NCBI GenBank assembly: GCA_038145245.1
Contig: JAYQPI010000036.1
Location: 1-7,798, forward strand
DNA length: 7,798 bases
DNA from: Fontibacterium sp038145245
Lineage (GTDB): Bacteria; Pseudomonadota; Alphaproteobacteria; Pelagibacterales; Pelagibacteraceae
Direction of reading: 5' to 3'
In this document: positions 5,805 through 7,798 of the stretch, piece by piece
Layout of the letters: each line of letters begins with the position of its first letter
How positions within the stretch are numbered: position 1 is the stretch's first letter
Translations under genes and position numbers: made by a program
Notes under the pieces: model-generated
Seen by the model: the letters and a program-made list of their open reading frames with translations, nothing else
Told to the model about the DNA's origin: nothing
Database searches by the model: none

Positions 5805-7114
5805 TGGTTACTTTAACTTTATTTACTATTTTATTTTTCTGTCTTTTTATTGGAGTTCCAATTTCTATTTCCCTTGGATTATCAAGTCTCATTTCTATTA
5901 TGCTTTTTGGTAAAGATTCTCTTGCCTCATTGTCATTAAAACTTTTTGAAACCTCAGAACACTATACTTTAATGGCAATTCCTTTCTTTATACTCGGTGG
6001 AGCATTAATGAGTACGGGTGGGGTTGCTAAAAGACTTGTTCGTTTTGCAGTTGCGTGTGTTGGTCATATAAGAGGTGGTCTAGCTATATCTGCTGTTTTA
6101 GCATGTACGTTTTTTGCAGCCGTTTCTGGTTCTTCACCAGCAACAGTTGTCGCTGTTGGAAGTATTATGATCGCTGGGATGGTTCAGTCAGGATATACCA
6201 AAGAATTTGCTGCTGGGGTTATGTGTAATGCTGGAACCCTTGGAATTTTAATGCCACCTTCCATTGTGATGGTTGTGTATTGTGCTGTCACTGAACAATC
6301 CGTAGGTAGATTGTTTCTAGCAGGAATTATCCCAGCCTTATTGCTCTCAGCAGCTTTGATGTTTGCAATTTATATAAGAGCAAGAATGATAAACTTGCCA
6401 GCACTGCCAAAAGCCTCAATTAAAGAATTAATCGATAGTGCAAAAGATGCAATTTGGGGATTCCTTTTATTGTTTATTATAATGGGGGGAATTTATGGTG
6501 GGGTATTTACTCCAACCGAAGCAGCAGCAGTTGCAGCATTCTACGCAATTATAGTTTCTATTTTTATATACAAAGACATTACCTTCAAAACTTTACCGCA
6601 TGTATTTATTGATGCATCAAAAACAACTGTAATGTTAATGTTTATTATTGCAAATGCCCTATTGTTTGCACATGTATTAACGACTGAGAGAATACCTCAA
6701 ATCATCACAGAGCAAATTGTAAGTTACGGACTTTCACCAATTGTATTCTTAATTGTTGTTAATTTAGTATTGCTTGTGGCAGGAAATTTTATGGAACCAA
6801 CAGCAATATTATTAATTCTTGCTCCAATTTTTTTTCCAATAGCAGTTAATCTTGGTATAGACCCAATTCATCTTGGAATTATCATGGTTGTGAATATGGA
6901 AATTGGAATGATAACACCACCGGTTGGACTTAATCTTTTTGTAACGTCAGGTATCACAGGAATGTCGGTCATGTCAGTTGTTAGAGCTGCTTTTCCTTGG
7001 TTAAGTATTTTATTAGTCTTTCTAATGATAATTACTTATTTCCCTAAGATATCAACTATTCTTCCAGATATGATAATGGGAAAGCAAGATAAAATTATTT
7101 TAAAACATAAATAA
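5804..7114 (+). CDS. dctM: TRAP transporter large permease subunit DctM
   Basis: The 436-residue protein is the ion-coupled transport subunit of the TRAP system, with the normal length of about 430 residues and some twelve hydrophobic segments. Family landmarks are PFFILGGALMSTGG at 60-73, the first-half signature SGSSPATVVAVGSIM at 108-122 followed by GTLGILMPPSIVMVVY at 144-159, and TPTEAAAVAAFYA at 236-248. The matching second-half segments are GNFMEPTAILLILAP at 327-341 and GMITPPVGLNLFV at 368-380. The two GSSPA/GNFMEPTA hairpin regions are where relatives such as the SiaQM structures place the Na+ and substrate sites, so sodium-driven uptake is likely here too. It starts in the stop codon of dctQ. 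The next gene begins seven bases after its stop, so the operon continues. Confidence 0.95.
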   Translation: MVTLTLFTILFFCLFIGVPISISLGLSSLISIMLFGKDSLASLSLKLFETSEHYTLMAIPFFILGGALMSTGGVAKRLVRFAVACVGHIRGGLAISAVLACTFFAAVSGSSPATVVAVGSIMIAGMVQSGYTKEFAAGVMCNAGTLGILMPPSIVMVVYCAVTEQSVGRLFLAGIIPALLLSAALMFAIYIRARMINLPALPKASIKELIDSAKDAIWGFLLLFIIMGGIYGGVFTPTEAAAVAAFYAIIVSIFIYKDITFKTLPHVFIDASKTTVMLMFIIANALLFAHVLTTERIPQIITEQIVSYGLSPIVFLIVVNLVLLVAGNFMEPTAILLILAPIFFPIAVNLGIDPIHLGIIMVVNMEIGMITPPVGLNLFVTSGITGMSVMSVVRAAFPWLSILLVFLMIITYFPKISTILPDMIMGKQDKIILKHK

Positions 7115-7121
7115 TATTCAA

Positions 7122-7798
7122 GTGAATAAAAAAATTGAAAATATAGGAAGAACAATTTCTAATGCTAGATACAGTAAAAAATTCATACCTAAAATATCAA
7201 AATCAATTATTGGGAATGTAGATACTGCAACACAAATCTGCAGACATGCTGAAATGGAATTATTATGGAACCCTATTGGTTTTAAAGCAGGGGCCACAAA
7301 TAAAAGTATGTGGAAAAAACTAAAGGCCAAAAAACCTTTCTTTTCTTATTTATATGAAGAAAGCACATACCAAAATAAAGGCAAAATGCCTTTTCAAAAA
7401 AATTTAATAGGTGCTGAACTTGAGGTTGCTTTTAAAATTAAGAATGAGGTTTTTAATTTTAATAAAAAAATTACTAAATCAAACGTTAACAAATTTATTA
7501 TAGGAATAGCACCTGCAATAGAAGTTGTTGGCTTTAGACAAAAATTAAAAACAATAGATTGTCTTGGAAGAATGATTTCAGACTTTGGTTTAAACGTAGC
7601 TTTTGTTGCAGGAAAATTAAAAAAATATAGTTTAAAAAAAATCACATCTACTCCAACAGTTTTAACCAATAAAACTGCTAAAAAAGATTATCCTGGAAAC
7701 ACAAAAATTGTTCTTGGTAATCCTATTAATTCTTTAATTTGGCTTCTTAATGAAATAAAAAAAAATAATATGGTATTAAGTTTTGATTTTTGGGTAAC
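7122..7798 (+). CDS. 2-keto-4-pentenoate hydratase-like enzyme (MhpD/FAH superfamily), 3' end missing
   Basis: A GTG at 7122 opens a frame that runs off the window after 225 codons; relatives are about 250-270 residues, so 30-40 are missing. GTG is chosen because a TAA at 7101 closes the frame upstream, only the rare codon ATT lies between, and the first in-frame ATG is codon 45, inside the domain. The product shows GFKAGATNKSM at 53-63, the metal-ligand pair Glu99 and Glu101 in GAELEVAF, and Glu134 in APAIEVV. Their spacing equals that of the three Glu of E. coli MhpD. The family hydrates 2-hydroxypenta-2,4-dienoate or related enols, and close relatives decarboxylate 4-oxalocrotonate, so the exact reaction is open. 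It lies seven bases after dctM, so it probably acts on the imported acid or a product of it. No Shine-Dalgarno is evident. Confidence 0.85.
   Translation, partial: MNKKIENIGRTISNARYSKKFIPKISKSIIGNVDTATQICRHAEMELLWNPIGFKAGATNKSMWKKLKAKKPFFSYLYEESTYQNKGKMPFQKNLIGAELEVAFKIKNEVFNFNKKITKSNVNKFIIGIAPAIEVVGFRQKLKTIDCLGRMISDFGLNVAFVAGKLKKYSLKKITSTPTVLTNKTAKKDYPGNTKIVLGNPINSLIWLLNEIKKNNMVLSFDFWV

Noticed and set aside
7118..7669. Two antisense open frames (7118-7330 and 7394-7669, minus strand)
   Set aside because: They lie opposite the hydratase frame, which has clear family motifs and metal ligands; the antisense products are Phe/Leu-rich low-complexity shadows.
1..7798. Mobile element, CRISPR, toxin-antitoxin or phage defence system
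   Set aside because: No transposase, integrase, direct-repeat array, tRNA attachment site, nuclease or toxin-like pair is visible, and base composition is even across the window.

Overview
This is a compact, very AT-rich (about 70% or more by eye) bacterial window. Short spacers, TAATG stop/start overlaps, weak Shine-Dalgarno sequences, a YajQ-family gene and a DctP-type TRAP transporter point to a marine alphaproteobacterium of the SAR11/Pelagibacterales type. That assignment is inferred from composition and gene content; no marker gene such as rRNA is present.

Layout. (1) 1-1076, plus strand: the 3' nine-tenths of a DMT/EamA drug/metabolite exporter-type permease, overlapping by one base a small uncharacterised gene of 85 codons. 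(2) 1147-1632: yajQ, a nucleotide (c-di-GMP)-binding family protein. (3) 1622-1777: a spacer that holds a candidate 36-residue, strongly basic minus-strand microprotein. (4) 1778-2227: a secreted, histidine-rich protein of unknown function, whose stop codon directly abuts the stop codon of the opposing minus-strand pair. (5) 2228-4073, minus strand: a gabD-like aldehyde dehydrogenase followed after 4 bases by a single-domain rhodanese. (6) 4074-4215: a divergent control region. (7) 4216-7798, plus strand: dctP-dctQ-dctM, a complete tripartite TRAP transporter, followed by the start of a 2-keto-4-pentenoate hydratase (MhpD/FAH superfamily) gene that runs off the window.

How the genes may work together. 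The right half looks like a catabolic locus. A DctP-family binding protein delivers an organic acid (C4-dicarboxylate or similar) to the DctQM permease. The hydratase-family enzyme and the divergently transcribed semialdehyde dehydrogenase could then convert a 2-keto acid or semialdehyde into a TCA-cycle intermediate. The pathway link is an inference from proximity; the individual family assignments are strong.

Nothing here is a clear new defence, mobile or RNA-based system: there are no tRNA or rRNA genes, CRISPR arrays, transposons or phage genes. The points most worth a second look are a strong GC-rich hairpin between dctP and dctQ that sits where the dctQ ribosome binding site should be, the candidate basic microprotein, cofactor- and redox-related residue differences in the dehydrogenase, and the histidine-patterned secreted protein.
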